Below, one piece after another: positions 1-5,972 of a stretch of DNA of 8,018 nt. The position numbers and the translations under genes are program-made. Each line of letters begins with the position of its first letter. The first letter of the stretch is position 1. The notes under the pieces were generated by a model. The model was not told the DNA's origin, searched no databases, and was given only the letters and a program-made list of their open reading frames with translations. The DNA comes from Novosphingobium sp. (GTDB lineage Bacteria; Pseudomonadota; Alphaproteobacteria; Sphingomonadales; Sphingomonadaceae), in the NCBI GenBank assembly GCA_030830245.1, contig JAURNJ010000329.1, forward strand, positions 1-8,018, in the 5' to 3' direction.

Positions 1-1085
1 CCGCGCTCGAAGCGCGAGCGTGCATCGCTGGCTATGCCGAGTGCCCTGCCAGTCGCGCCGATCCGGTCAGGATCGAAATAGGCAATCTCCAGCAGCACGT
101 CGGTGGTCGTCTCCGAACAGCCCGAATGCTCGCCGCCCATGATGCCGGCAATGTCGTGAACGCCGCTCTCGTCGGCGATCACCGTCATCGTCTCGTCGAG
201 CGTGTAGGTCTTTTCATTGAGCGCGAGCACTTGCTCGCCCTGCCTCGCGCGTCGCGCGCCGACTGCCCCGTTCAGCTTGGCGAGGTCGTAGGCATGGGCA
301 GGCCGCCCGAAGGCGAGCATCACGTAGTTGGTGATGTCGACCAGTGCGGAAATCGGCCGCTGGCCTGCCGCGATCAGCCGCGCCTGCATCCATTCGGGTG
401 ATGCGCCATTGGTGACGCCGCGAATGACGCGCCCGTAAAAGGCCGGGCAGCCTTCGGGATCGTCGGTGCGAATCTCGACCGGGCAGGGATAGTCGCCTGC
501 AATCGCCGGAGCGGCGAAGGGCTTGAGCGTTCCCAGCCCCGCCGCCGCGAGATCGCGGGCGATGCCGTAGACGCCCATGCAGTCGGGCCGATTGGGATTG
601 ACTGCAATGTCGATTACCGGCGAGGTGCCGCGATAGGCGGCAAAGGCGGTGCCAACAGGGGCGTCGCCGGGCAGCTCGATGATCCCGTCGTGATCGTCGC
701 CCAGCTCCAGCTCGCGCGTGGAGCACATCATGCCGTTCGATTCGACGCCGCGCAGCTCCGCTTTCTTGAGCTGCATGCCGTTGGCGGGGACCACTGCGCC
801 CGCCAGCCCGAGTACGCCCTTCATCCCGGCGCGGGCATTGGGCGCGCCGCAGACGACCTGGAGCGGTTCGTCCGAACCGGTGTTCACCGTGAGCACCTGA
901 AGCTTGTCTGCCTGCGGATGCGGCGCCGCCGTCAGCACCTCGGCGACGACGAAACCATCCAGCTTTTGCGCCGGATCGTCGATGCCCTCCACCTCGAAGC
1001 CGATGGCGTTGAGTTTGGTCGCAACTTCGGCAACCGTCGCTTCGGTGTCGAGGAAGTAGCTCAGCCATTCCATTGAGAACTTCAT
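1..1085 (-). CDS. pheT: Phenylalanyl-tRNA synthetase beta subunit (N-terminal part, cut by the window edge)
   Basis: Beta chain of the cytoplasmic (alpha-beta)2 enzyme that charges tRNA-Phe. Only the first 361 codons are present; family members usually have about 800, so the 3' end lies outside the window. The start [12 protein letters not shown] is typical of the family. An EMAP/tRNA-binding (OB-fold) domain covers about residues 39-150, with HPQADKL at 56-62 and VCGAPN at 78-83. The B3/B4 editing region starts near 205, with [11 protein letters not shown] at 246-256, RPAHAYD at 261-267 and GIMGG at 314-318; the fragment ends near [10 protein letters not shown]. The start ATG (1085-1083) overlaps the pheS stop as ATGA, and AGGAG lies 7 nt upstream inside pheS, so translation is probably coupled for equal subunit supply. 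A second in-frame ATG at codon 5 is less likely. I see no frameshift. Identity is very secure. Confidence 0.97.
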   Translation of the reverse strand, partial: MKFSMEWLSYFLDTEATVAEVATKLNAIGFEVEGIDDPAQKLDGFVVAEVLTAAPHPQADKLQVLTVNTGSDEPLQVVCGAPNARAGMKGVLGLAGAVVPANGMQLKKAELRGVESNGMMCSTRELELGDDHDGIIELPGDAPVGTAFAAYRGTSPVIDIAVNPNRPDCMGVYGIARDLAAAGLGTLKPFAAPAIAGDYPCPVEIRTDDPEGCPAFYGRVIRGVTNGASPEWMQARLIAAGQRPISALVDITNYVMLAFGRPAHAYDLAKLNGAVGARRARQGEQVLALNEKTYTLDETMTVIADESGVHDIAGIMGGEHSGCSETTTDVLLEIAYFDPDRIGATGRALGIASDARSRFER

Positions 1086-2203
1086 GGCCGCGCTCCTACT
1101 CCGCCGGAGAGCGTTGGCTGGTCGAAGGCGGAAAAGCCGTAATGCCGCAGCCAACGCGCATCGCCGTCGAAGAAGGCGCGCAGGTCGTCCATGCCGTATT
1201 TGAGCATGGCGAGCCGGTCCACGCCGACGCCGAAGGCGAAGCCCTGCCACCGGTCGGGATCGAGCCCGGTGAATTCGATCACCCGCCGGTTGACCATGCC
1301 GCTGCCGAGCAGTTCCATCCAGGCATGGCCGGGCGCATCGCCGCTGCCACCCAGCACGCGCCGTCCGTCGACCAGCGCGAAACCCACATCGACCTCGACC
1401 GATGGCTCGGTGAAGGGGAAGTAACTTGGGCGCAGCCGCAGCACGATGTCCTCGCGCTCGAAGAACGCCTTGAGGAAGGTCTCCAGCGTCCACTTGAGGT
1501 GGCCGAGGTGGATGTCGCGATCGATCACCAGCCCTTCGACCTGATGGAACATCGGTGTGTGGGTGGCATCGCTGTCGCTGCGATAGACCCGGCCGGGCGC
1601 AATGATTCGCAAAGGCGCGCCGCGTTCGAGCATCGTGCGTACCTGCACCGGCGAGGTGTGGGTTCGCAGCAGCATGCGGGTCGCATTGTCCCCCGCTGGA
1701 GGGCTTGTCTCACCCCCGTCTGCCGGGAAATAGAAGGTGTCATGCATCGCCCGCGCCGGGTGGCTTTCGGGCATGTTGAGCGCGGTGAAATTGTGCCAGT
1801 CGTCCTCGATTTCGGGTCCGGTGGCGACGGCAAAGCCGAGATCGGCGAAGATTTCCGCCAGTTCGTCCATCACCTGGCTGACCGGGTGGACGCTGCCCCG
1901 TTGCGCTTCGGGGGCAGGCAGCGACAGATCGACTGTTTCGGTGGCGAGCCGCGCCGCCATCTCCGCCGCTTCGAGCGCCTCCTTGCGATCAGCAAGCGCA
2001 TCGCTGACGCTTTCGCGCAAACCGTGGATTTTCGGCCCGGTTTCCTTGCGTTCCTCGGGACTTAGCGTGCCGAGCGTCTTGAGGAGGGCGGAAATGGATC
2101 CCTGCTTGCCGAGAAATTCGACGCGCAAAGCCTCGAGCGCATCGAGATCGCTTGCGGCGGCGATTCTGACGACCGCCTCTTCCCCGAGCTTCTGATAATC
2201 CAC
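1082..2203 (-). CDS. pheS: Phenylalanyl-tRNA synthetase alpha subunit
   Basis: Catalytic alpha chain of PheRS, a class II aminoacyl-tRNA synthetase that makes phenylalanyl-adenylate and loads tRNA-Phe. Counting from the GTG chosen here (373 aa), the N-terminal coiled-coil arm covers about 1-90. The core follows: [11 protein letters not shown] (129-139), [12 protein letters not shown] (180-191), [20 protein letters not shown] (206-225), motif 2 [15 protein letters not shown] (259-273) and motif 3 [22 protein letters not shown] (321-342). The frame is open further to a TTG at 2269, giving 395 aa. The extra 22 residues ([11 protein letters not shown]...) do not look like PheS and hold a DNA palindrome, whereas [10 protein letters not shown] after GTG matches the usual PheS beginning; a weak AGGG lies about 11 nt upstream of the GTG. 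An insertion of about 14 residues rich in G, P and D sits at 161-175. Identity is certain; the start is moderately so. Confidence 0.95.
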   Translation of the reverse strand: MDYQKLGEEAVVRIAAASDLDALEALRVEFLGKQGSISALLKTLGTLSPEERKETGPKIHGLRESVSDALADRKEALEAAEMAARLATETVDLSLPAPEAQRGSVHPVSQVMDELAEIFADLGFAVATGPEIEDDWHNFTALNMPESHPARAMHDTFYFPADGGETSPPAGDNATRMLLRTHTSPVQVRTMLERGAPLRIIAPGRVYRSDSDATHTPMFHQVEGLVIDRDIHLGHLKWTLETFLKAFFEREDIVLRLRPSYFPFTEPSVEVDVGFALVDGRRVLGGSGDAPGHAWMELLGSGMVNRRVIEFTGLDPDRWQGFAFGVGVDRLAMLKYGMDDLRAFFDGDARWLRHYGFSAFDQPTLSGGVGARP

Positions 2204-2237
2204 GTCGATGATGCCCTGATCGGTTTTCGCTTCGCCG

Positions 2238-2252
2238 CGTCCCTTAGGGACG
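2238..2252. repeat. Perfect short palindrome upstream of pheS
   Basis: CGTCCC-TTA-GGGACG is a perfect 6-bp inverted repeat with a 3-base centre. It lies between the regulator stop (2289) and the pheS GTG start (2203). In RNA it would form a small stable hairpin. No T-tract follows on the minus strand, so it does not look like a terminator. It could be an operator or a leader hairpin of pheS. The structure is seen directly; its role is inferred. Confidence 0.5.
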
Positions 2253-2269
2253 ATTGCTGCATTGCGCAA
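2241..2269 (-). promoter_or_regulatory. Weak candidate promoter for pheS
   Basis: On the minus strand TTGCGC (2269-2264) is followed after 17 bases by TAAGGG (2246-2241). The -35-like half is fair, but the -10-like half matches TATAAT poorly. The spacing is good and the site lies upstream of the GTG start with the palindrome overlapping its -10 end, which would suit repression. Transcription may instead simply continue from the regulator gene upstream. Confidence 0.2.
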
Positions 2270-2288
2270 ACAGCACAGTGATTCCGGC

Positions 2289-3176
2289 TCAGAACTCGCT
2301 GGCGATCTCGCTAACTTCTTCCCAGTGACGCATGCCTTCCAGCAGCACCGGCTTCATCATCGGCCGGTCGAGCTTGGCGAACTGGCGAGGGGTGAGGCCG
2401 GTAAATTCGCGAAACTCGCGCACAAATTGCGGCTGGTCGTGATAGATGTCGTCGATTGCCTCGATCCACGGTCGCTTGCCGCCCAGCATGTGCTGGGTCA
2501 CGCTGCGCATGAAGCGCTGGCGGCGGAGCAGCATCTTGGGGGCGAGGCCGAAGGCGCTTTCGCAAACGCGCTCCAACGTGCGACGGCCAAGGCCCGCCTT
2601 TTCGGCAAGATCGGAAACATTGGCGCAGCGCGCGTCCATCAGTGCCGCGGTGATCGCCTCGATGCGCGCCTCATCCTCGCGCGGCGGCGCTTCGAGGCGG
2701 CGGGAGAGGCAATCTAGAATGATCTGCAATTCCGCTTCGGCATCGGGTGCACCCTGGAACAGGGCATCACCGATCGGCCAGAACGCCCGGAACGCCTCGT
2801 CACCCTCGATTGCGACCGCCCGGTTGCCATAGGCCCGCGCAGGGGCATCGACGAAGCGGGCCCATCCTGCCGGAAGCAGAACGGCGCTCCACTGGCGCAT
2901 CGGTCCGCATTCCAACCTCGCCGCGTGGTCGAAAGGTCCGACCGCACCGGCGAGGCCAGCGTCGAATTTCTCCCCGTTGAGGAATCGCATCGTCATTGCT
3001 TCACGGTCGCGCCAGCTGACGATGCCCCATGTCGGCAGGACGAAATCAGTTATCGTGCCGCCTTCGGGAGGGAAGGTTTCAAGCAGGAATATCGATTGAA
3101 AATAGCGGTCCAGGCCCGCCGGGGGACGGAAATAGCGCAGACTGAGTTCTGCCGAATCAGGATGCGATTGAAGCAC
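2289..3176 (-). CDS. AraC-family transcriptional regulator
   Basis: A 295-residue protein with a C-terminal AraC/XylS-type DNA-binding domain made of two helix-turn-helix units. The first is near residues 187-210 ([20 protein letters not shown]). The second is near 236-266, ending in the classic [20 protein letters not shown] (250-269). The N-terminal part, about 1-160, resembles the sensor/dimerisation region of regulators in this class, with PTWGIVSW (48-55) and [15 protein letters not shown] (94-108); I cannot name its ligand. The start is GTG at 3176, supported by AGAGGA 6 nt upstream. The gene lies between rplT and pheS, in the same direction, after a strong stem-loop that separates it from rplT; 85 bp separate its stop from the pheS GTG. 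Family is secure; targets are unknown. Control of pheST or of itself is possible but not shown. Confidence 0.88.
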   Translation of the reverse strand: MLQSHPDSAELSLRYFRPPAGLDRYFQSIFLLETFPPEGGTITDFVLPTWGIVSWRDREAMTMRFLNGEKFDAGLAGAVGPFDHAARLECGPMRQWSAVLLPAGWARFVDAPARAYGNRAVAIEGDEAFRAFWPIGDALFQGAPDAEAELQIILDCLSRRLEAPPREDEARIEAITAALMDARCANVSDLAEKAGLGRRTLERVCESAFGLAPKMLLRRQRFMRSVTQHMLGGKRPWIEAIDDIYHDQPQFVREFREFTGLTPRQFAKLDRPMMKPVLLEGMRHWEEVSEIASEF

Positions 3177-3195
3177 TTACTATCCTCTGGCGGAA

Positions 3196-3224
3196 ACATT
3201 AGGCGTAAGCGTTCGGTATGGCAA
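3196..3224 (-). promoter_or_regulatory. Candidate promoter of the AraC-family gene
   Basis: TTGCCA (3224-3219; five of six bases of TTGACA) is followed after 17 bases by TAATGT (3201-3196; three of six of TATAAT). Transcription would start near 3189, immediately before the AGAGGA ribosome binding site (3188-3183) and the GTG start at 3176, giving a leader of only about 13 nt. The -35 overlaps the short T-rich tail of the preceding stem-loop. The site fits its place but rests on sequence match alone. Confidence 0.35.
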
Positions 3225-3263
3225 CGAAACGGGCGCGAACCGGCATTGCCAGTCCGCGCCCGT
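3223..3263 (-). terminator. Stem-loop terminator or attenuator after rplT
   Basis: The minus-strand transcript folds as a 16-bp stem with a 3-nt AAU loop: the arms are 3263-3248 and 3244-3229, with 14 Watson-Crick pairs and two G-U pairs. The outer nine pairs (ACGGGCGCG/CGCGCCCGT) are perfect. A modest T-run, TTTCGTT (3229-3223), follows. It begins 26 nt after the rplT stop. The two G-U pairs would be A-C mismatches in a plus-strand transcript, so the fold is built for minus-strand RNA. The tail is not a pure U-tract, so termination may be partial, or the hairpin may mainly protect the rpmI-rplT mRNA end. Confidence 0.65.
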
Positions 3264-3289
3264 CGAAATCGCGTTGCTGTCTGGCTGGT

Positions 3290-3646
3290 TCAGCCCAGCG
3301 CGGCCTTGGCCTGCGCGATGACGGCAGCGAACACGCCGCCCTCGTTCATCGCCAGATCGGCCATGGTCTTGCGGTCGAGCTCGATCCCGGCAAGCTTGGT
3401 ACCGTGGATGAACTGCGAATAGGTCAGGCCCTCGGCGCGGACCGCCGCGTTGATGCGCTGGATCCAGAGAGCGCGGAAATTCCGCTTTTTGATCTTGCGG
3501 TCGCGGTAGGCATACTGGCCCGCCTTCTCGACCGCCTGACGGGCGACGCGGATCGTGTTCTTGCGGCGGCCGCGGTAACCCTTGGCCTGATCCAGAAGCC
3601 GCTTGTGCTTGGCGCGCGTGGTTACGCCGCGTTTGATGCGAGTCAT
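3290..3646 (-). CDS. rplT: 50S ribosomal protein L20
   Basis: Binds 23S rRNA early in large-subunit assembly; in some bacteria it also represses its own operon by binding the mRNA leader. The 118 residues match the usual L20 length (117-120). Conserved blocks are visible: [16 protein letters not shown] (3-18), [20 protein letters not shown] (21-40), the [20 protein letters not shown] stretch near 48-67 and [10 protein letters not shown] near 73-82. The long basic N-terminal extension that runs into rRNA is intact. ATG at 3646 has AGGAG 9 nt upstream. It follows rpmI by 18 nt in the same direction, the standard L35-L20 pair. A stem-loop 26 nt after the stop separates it from the regulator gene, so pheST is probably not simply read through from here. 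Certain identification. Confidence 0.99.
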   Translation of the reverse strand: MTRIKRGVTTRAKHKRLLDQAKGYRGRRKNTIRVARQAVEKAGQYAYRDRKIKKRNFRALWIQRINAAVRAEGLTYSQFIHGTKLAGIELDRKTMADLAMNEGGVFAAVIAQAKAALG

Positions 3647-3664
3647 TGGCTTGTACTCCTGCTA

Positions 3665-3868
3665 TCAGTTGAGGCCGTAGGGCGCCCATTTCTTGATGAC
3701 TTTGGCATCGGCGTCGGAAATGACATCGGTGCCGCGGTTCTGGCGGATATACTTGCCATTGTGGTTGATCAGCCGGTGGCGCTTGCCAGCCACGCCATGC
3801 TTGACCTTGCCGGTTGCGGTGAGCTTGAAGCGCTTCTTCACACCGCTCTTCGTCTTGAGCTTGGGCAT
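3665..3868 (-). CDS. rpmI: 50S ribosomal protein L35
   Basis: Small basic protein of the large ribosomal subunit, 67 residues, the usual length for L35. [20 protein letters not shown] (1-20) and the [19 protein letters not shown] stretch near 29-47 are diagnostic. Two start codons compete, the ATGs at 3874 and 3868. GGAG ends directly against the first and lies 6 nt before the second, and L35 proteins begin MPK, so 3868 is chosen. It is followed by rplT after 18 nt. infC, which precedes rpmI in enterobacteria, is not upstream here; the next gene upstream encodes a gamma-glutamylcyclotransferase-like protein. The 121-bp leader holds a hairpin and a possible promoter. Confidence 0.98.
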   Translation of the reverse strand: MPKLKTKSGVKKRFKLTATGKVKHGVAGKRHRLINHNGKYIRQNRGTDVISDADAKVIKKWAPYGLN

Positions 3869-3901
3869 TTTCATCTCCTGTCAGAGACACGTCCGGCCCG
3901 C

Positions 3902-3923
3902 CCTGGCAGCCCTTTCAGCCAGG
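3902..3923 (-). other. Hairpin in the rpmI leader
   Basis: A perfect 6-bp inverted repeat, CCTGGC/GCCAGG, with a 10-nt loop lies in the untranslated region about 20 nt upstream of the rpmI ribosome binding site. L35-L20 operons in other bacteria carry leader structures bound by L20, so an autoregulatory role is thinkable, but I recognise no known L20 leader fold here. A 6-bp repeat in G+C-rich DNA can also arise by chance. Confidence 0.3.
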
Positions 3924-3957
3924 CTGGTCGTTCGAATTCGTGTCGTTGAAGCGCGCG

Positions 3958-3986
3958 CCATTACTGTGCAGGCGGTGCAAAAGCAA
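3958..3986 (-). promoter_or_regulatory. Candidate promoter of rpmI-rplT
   Basis: TTGCTT (3986-3981) and TAATGG (3963-3958) are 17 bases apart and lie just after the stop codon of the upstream gene (3992-3990). A transcript from here would carry a leader of about 80 nt containing the hairpin at 3902-3923. Each half matches the sigma-70 consensus at only three of six bases, so it rests mainly on position and spacing. A highly expressed ribosomal operon is expected to have its own promoter in this gap. Confidence 0.3.
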
Positions 3987-3989
3987 GCG

Positions 3990-4427
3990 CTATCGCGCAT
4001 CCCTCAGCCCGGTGAACTGCCGCAGGCCCTGATCTGCGAGCCAGCGGCGAAAGTCGCCATGGCTGATCGGTCGCGCGCCATCGGGCAGGGGACGCTTCCA
4101 GACATAGGCCTGTGCTTCACCACCTTCGACTAGGGATATGCTGCGGCGGATGTATAGCGAGGCTTCGGGATTGGCCGGATCGAAATCCTCGTAGGCGTCG
4201 ATGCGGGCAAGGTCGTCCGCACTGAACTGCGGTCGCGCTGCATAGAGCATGCCATGGGCCTCGCCGCCACCGCCAAGCAGCGCCGGATACCAACCGTCGG
4301 GGTTAGGAATTGCAAAGAGTTGGCCAGCGACCCTTGCTGCGCCGACCGGTTCGAGAAGGGAATGAATTTCGCGTGCGACCGGGTTGTCGCTGCCTTCCAG
4401 CAAGGTCCCGTAAAAGAAGAAGCGCAT
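3990..4427 (-). CDS. Gamma-glutamylcyclotransferase-fold protein (AIG2/GGCT-like)
   Basis: A 145-residue cytoplasmic protein of the GGCT/AIG2-like fold. It begins MRFFFYGTLLEG; YGTL at 6-9 is the family's substrate-binding loop (YGSL in well-studied members). The acidic residue expected as catalytic base is likely E80 in DAYEDF (78-83). GWYPALLGGGG (45-55) and the AHGMLYA strand (57-63) also fit. Characterised relatives release 5-oxoproline from gamma-glutamyl amino acids or glutathione, or act on gamma-glutamylamines; the substrate here cannot be read from sequence. The ATG at 4427 has only a weak purine stretch upstream. The gene diverges from the plus-strand ABM-like gene across 59 bp and is followed by rpmI after a 121-bp leader. 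Fold assignment is good; enzymatic activity is inferred from two motifs only. Confidence 0.82.
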   Translation of the reverse strand: MRFFFYGTLLEGSDNPVAREIHSLLEPVGAARVAGQLFAIPNPDGWYPALLGGGGEAHGMLYAARPQFSADDLARIDAYEDFDPANPEASLYIRRSISLVEGGEAQAYVWKRPLPDGARPISHGDFRRWLADQGLRQFTGLRDAR

Positions 4428-4486
4428 GTCTTTCGCTCTGGGCCGGGTTCTGCCAAGACTGGCCGGTCAATCGGGAGGAATGGCCT

Positions 4487-4780
4487 ATGGCAATCGTTCA
4501 CACTTACGACCTTACCGCAGGCTCCGGCAAGGCGCACGAGCTTGGCTCGGCGCTCGAGGCGCTGGCCGAAGCGGTAAAGACCATCGCTGGATCGCAAGGT
4601 GCGATGGTGCTGCGCGACGTCAAAGATCCGCAACGCTTCCTGCTACTCGAATTCTGGGCCGATGAGGCTTCGCGCAAGGCGGCTGGATCGCAATTGCCAA
4701 AGGATGTGATGGGGCGGATCATGGGTGCAACGGCGGGCAATCCCATCGGCATGGCGGATTACGACCGGATCGCCGGTTAG
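4487..4780 (+). CDS. Small dimeric alpha-beta barrel protein, ABM-like (putative quinol monooxygenase family)
   Basis: A 97-residue protein, the usual length for single-domain antibiotic-biosynthesis-monooxygenase-like (ABM, ferredoxin-fold) proteins that form dimeric barrels. It opens with a strand (AIVHTYDL, 2-9), then a long helix (KAHELGSALEALAEAVKTIA, 15-34), then GAMVLRDVKDPQRFLLLEFW (38-57), the strand-turn-strand typical of the family, and a second helix from about 59. Members include YgiN-like quinol monooxygenases and heme- or small-molecule-handling proteins, and many have no known activity, so no reaction is assigned. The start is set by the best ribosome binding site in the window, GGGAGGAA, 6 nt before the ATG. 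It is the only plus-strand gene here, divergent from the cyclotransferase-like gene (59 bp) and convergent on hisN with 8 bp between stops, leaving no room for a separate terminator. Confidence 0.78.
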   Translation: MAIVHTYDLTAGSGKAHELGSALEALAEAVKTIAGSQGAMVLRDVKDPQRFLLLEFWADEASRKAAGSQLPKDVMGRIMGATAGNPIGMADYDRIAG

Positions 4781-4788
4781 CGCGCTGC

Positions 4789-5571
4789 TCAGTGGTCGCA
4801 GGCGAGCGCCTCGACCACATCCTCCAGGCGCGCCGGATCGCCCAGCGCGATGACATGCCCGTCCGATCCTGCATGCAGCGGATCGCCGTTCCAGTCGCAC
4901 ATCAAGCCGCCTGCGCCCTCGACCACGGGGACCAGCGCGGCCCAGTCGTGCAATTTGAGGCCCGCCTCGCAGACAATGTCGAGATGACCCGAGGCGAGCA
5001 GGGCATAGTTATAGCAGTCGCCGCCCATCATCATCCGCCGGTGATCGGTCTTCGCGGCGAGCGCCATGAAATGTGCGCCCTGATGATCGTCGAAATAGTG
5101 AGGGCCGGTGGTTGCCAGCATGGCTTCCGATAGCTCTCGACAAGTCCGGGTGCGCGCTTCGCGCCCATTGAGGAGGGTAGGCTTGCCACTTGCGCCGATC
5201 CAGCGCTCGCCAAGGATCGGCTGGTCGATTACACCGAGCACCGGAAAACCGTCTAACACCAGCGCGATGAGCGTGCCAAAGATCGGCCGCCCACCGATGA
5301 ACGAAACCGTGCCGTCGATCGGATCGAGCACCCAGGTGCGGCCCGAAGAACTCTGCTCGTCGCCGAACTCCTCGCCAATCACCCCGTCGCGCGGCGCTTC
5401 GGCCTTCAGGATGCGGCGCATGGCCTCTTCGGCGGCGCGATCTGCAACCGTGACCGGGGTCGCGTCGCCCTTGCGCTCGGTGGCATCGAGCGAGCGGAAA
5501 TGCGGACGGATCGCCTCGCCCGCCGCGTCGGCGAGGCGGTGCGCAAGGGCAATGTCTGCATCGAGGTTCAT
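4789..5571 (-). CDS. hisN: Inositol-monophosphatase-family phosphatase, probably histidinol-phosphatase
   Basis: A 260-residue, Mg2+-dependent phosphatase of the IMPase superfamily. The metal site is complete: GEEFG at 66-70 (E67), WVLDPIDGT at 80-88 (D83, D86) and HDWAAL at 208-213 (D209). The stretch DPIDGTVSFIGGRPIFGTLI (83-102), with F-I-x-G-x-P-x-x-GTLIAL after the motif, is the pattern I associate with HisN-type histidinol-phosphate phosphatases rather than with SuhB. HisN would convert histidinol phosphate to histidinol, the last step but one of histidine synthesis (the dehydrogenase follows). ATG at 5571 overlaps the stop of the cupin gene as ATGA and no clear ribosome binding site is seen, so translation is probably coupled. 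prs, source of the PRPP used in the first step of the pathway, lies two genes upstream, which favours HisN. The alternative is a general inositol/sugar phosphatase. Confidence 0.82.
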   Translation of the reverse strand: MNLDADIALAHRLADAAGEAIRPHFRSLDATERKGDATPVTVADRAAEEAMRRILKAEAPRDGVIGEEFGDEQSSSGRTWVLDPIDGTVSFIGGRPIFGTLIALVLDGFPVLGVIDQPILGERWIGASGKPTLLNGREARTRTCRELSEAMLATTGPHYFDDHQGAHFMALAAKTDHRRMMMGGDCYNYALLASGHLDIVCEAGLKLHDWAALVPVVEGAGGLMCDWNGDPLHAGSDGHVIALGDPARLEDVVEALACDH

Positions 5572-5972
5572 GGCGCCGCAGTGCGCAGAGGCTGACCGTT
5601 TGCGACGACCCAGCTCGATACCGCGCGCATCCCATCAGGCCCGGCAGTACCGCCGTGGACCTCGCCCGGTGCAATGCGCACGCCCTGTCCCGCCTTGAGC
5701 AGGACATCGGGCTTCCCGTCGATGGAAAGCGTGCCCGATCCGCCCATCACGAAAAGGAACTCCTCGCCCGAATGACTGTGGCGGGGGATGACCATTCCCG
5801 GCGTAGCGACCAGGTCGCCGATCACCATGTGATGGCCCGGCACGGCGGCAATCGGCCCTTCGAGCACGAGGTTGCTGCCTGCAGGGGGCTGGTATACGGC
5901 TAACGCGTTGCTCGATTGGGTGGTGGAACAGGCCCCGAGCAGGATACAGCTAAGAACCGCCGCCCAGCGCAT
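5568..5972 (-). CDS. Small cupin-domain lipoprotein
   Basis: A 134-residue protein with an N-terminal lipoprotein signal ([15 protein letters not shown]) whose lipobox LLGAC places the lipidated cysteine at 15. The mature part is a single cupin barrel. Motif 1 is GMVIPRHSHSGEEFLFVMGG (59-78) with metal ligands H65, H67 and E70 or E71; motif 2 is APGEVHGG (101-108) with H106. It is therefore probably a metal-binding cupin anchored in the periplasm or outer membrane; its substrate is unknown. The ATG shares a base with the prs stop (TGATG) and the stop overlaps the hisN start (ATGA), so it is translationally linked to both neighbours. The reading frame stays open far upstream inside prs, but that part is only a shadow of prs; the signal peptide fixes the start. 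Domain call is firm, function open. Confidence 0.85.
   Translation of the reverse strand: MRWAAVLSCILLGACSTTQSSNALAVYQPPAGSNLVLEGPIAAVPGHHMVIGDLVATPGMVIPRHSHSGEEFLFVMGGSGTLSIDGKPDVLLKAGQGVRIAPGEVHGGTAGPDGMRAVSSWVVANGQPLRTAAP

Noticed and set aside
214..1068. Minus-strand open frame of 284 codons inside pheT
   Set aside because: It is out of frame with pheT, which reads cleanly with conserved motifs to the window edge. The alternative is arginine-rich with no domain.
1073..2065. Long plus-strand open frame (330 codons) opposite pheS
   Set aside because: It is antisense to pheS, whose motifs are unmistakable. Long antisense frames are common in G+C-rich DNA; the translation shows no recognisable domain and there is no ribosome binding site.
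3869..3874. Earlier ATG for rpmI, adding Met-Lys
   Set aside because: The Shine-Dalgarno GGAG directly abuts this ATG, while it is 6 nt from the next; L35 proteins begin MPK.
3218..3949. Plus-strand open frame (243 codons) across rplT and rpmI
   Set aside because: It covers two certain ribosomal protein genes on the other strand and the gaps between them; judged a compositional shadow.
3979..4000. Possible terminator of the GGCT-like gene (GCGC-GATA-GCGC followed by T-rich bases)
   Set aside because: The stem is only four base pairs and spans the stop codon, with an interrupted T-run; chance is a better explanation.
4480..4482. Alternative ATG before the ABM-like gene
   Set aside because: It overlaps the Shine-Dalgarno sequence and lies in another frame that gives no family-like protein.
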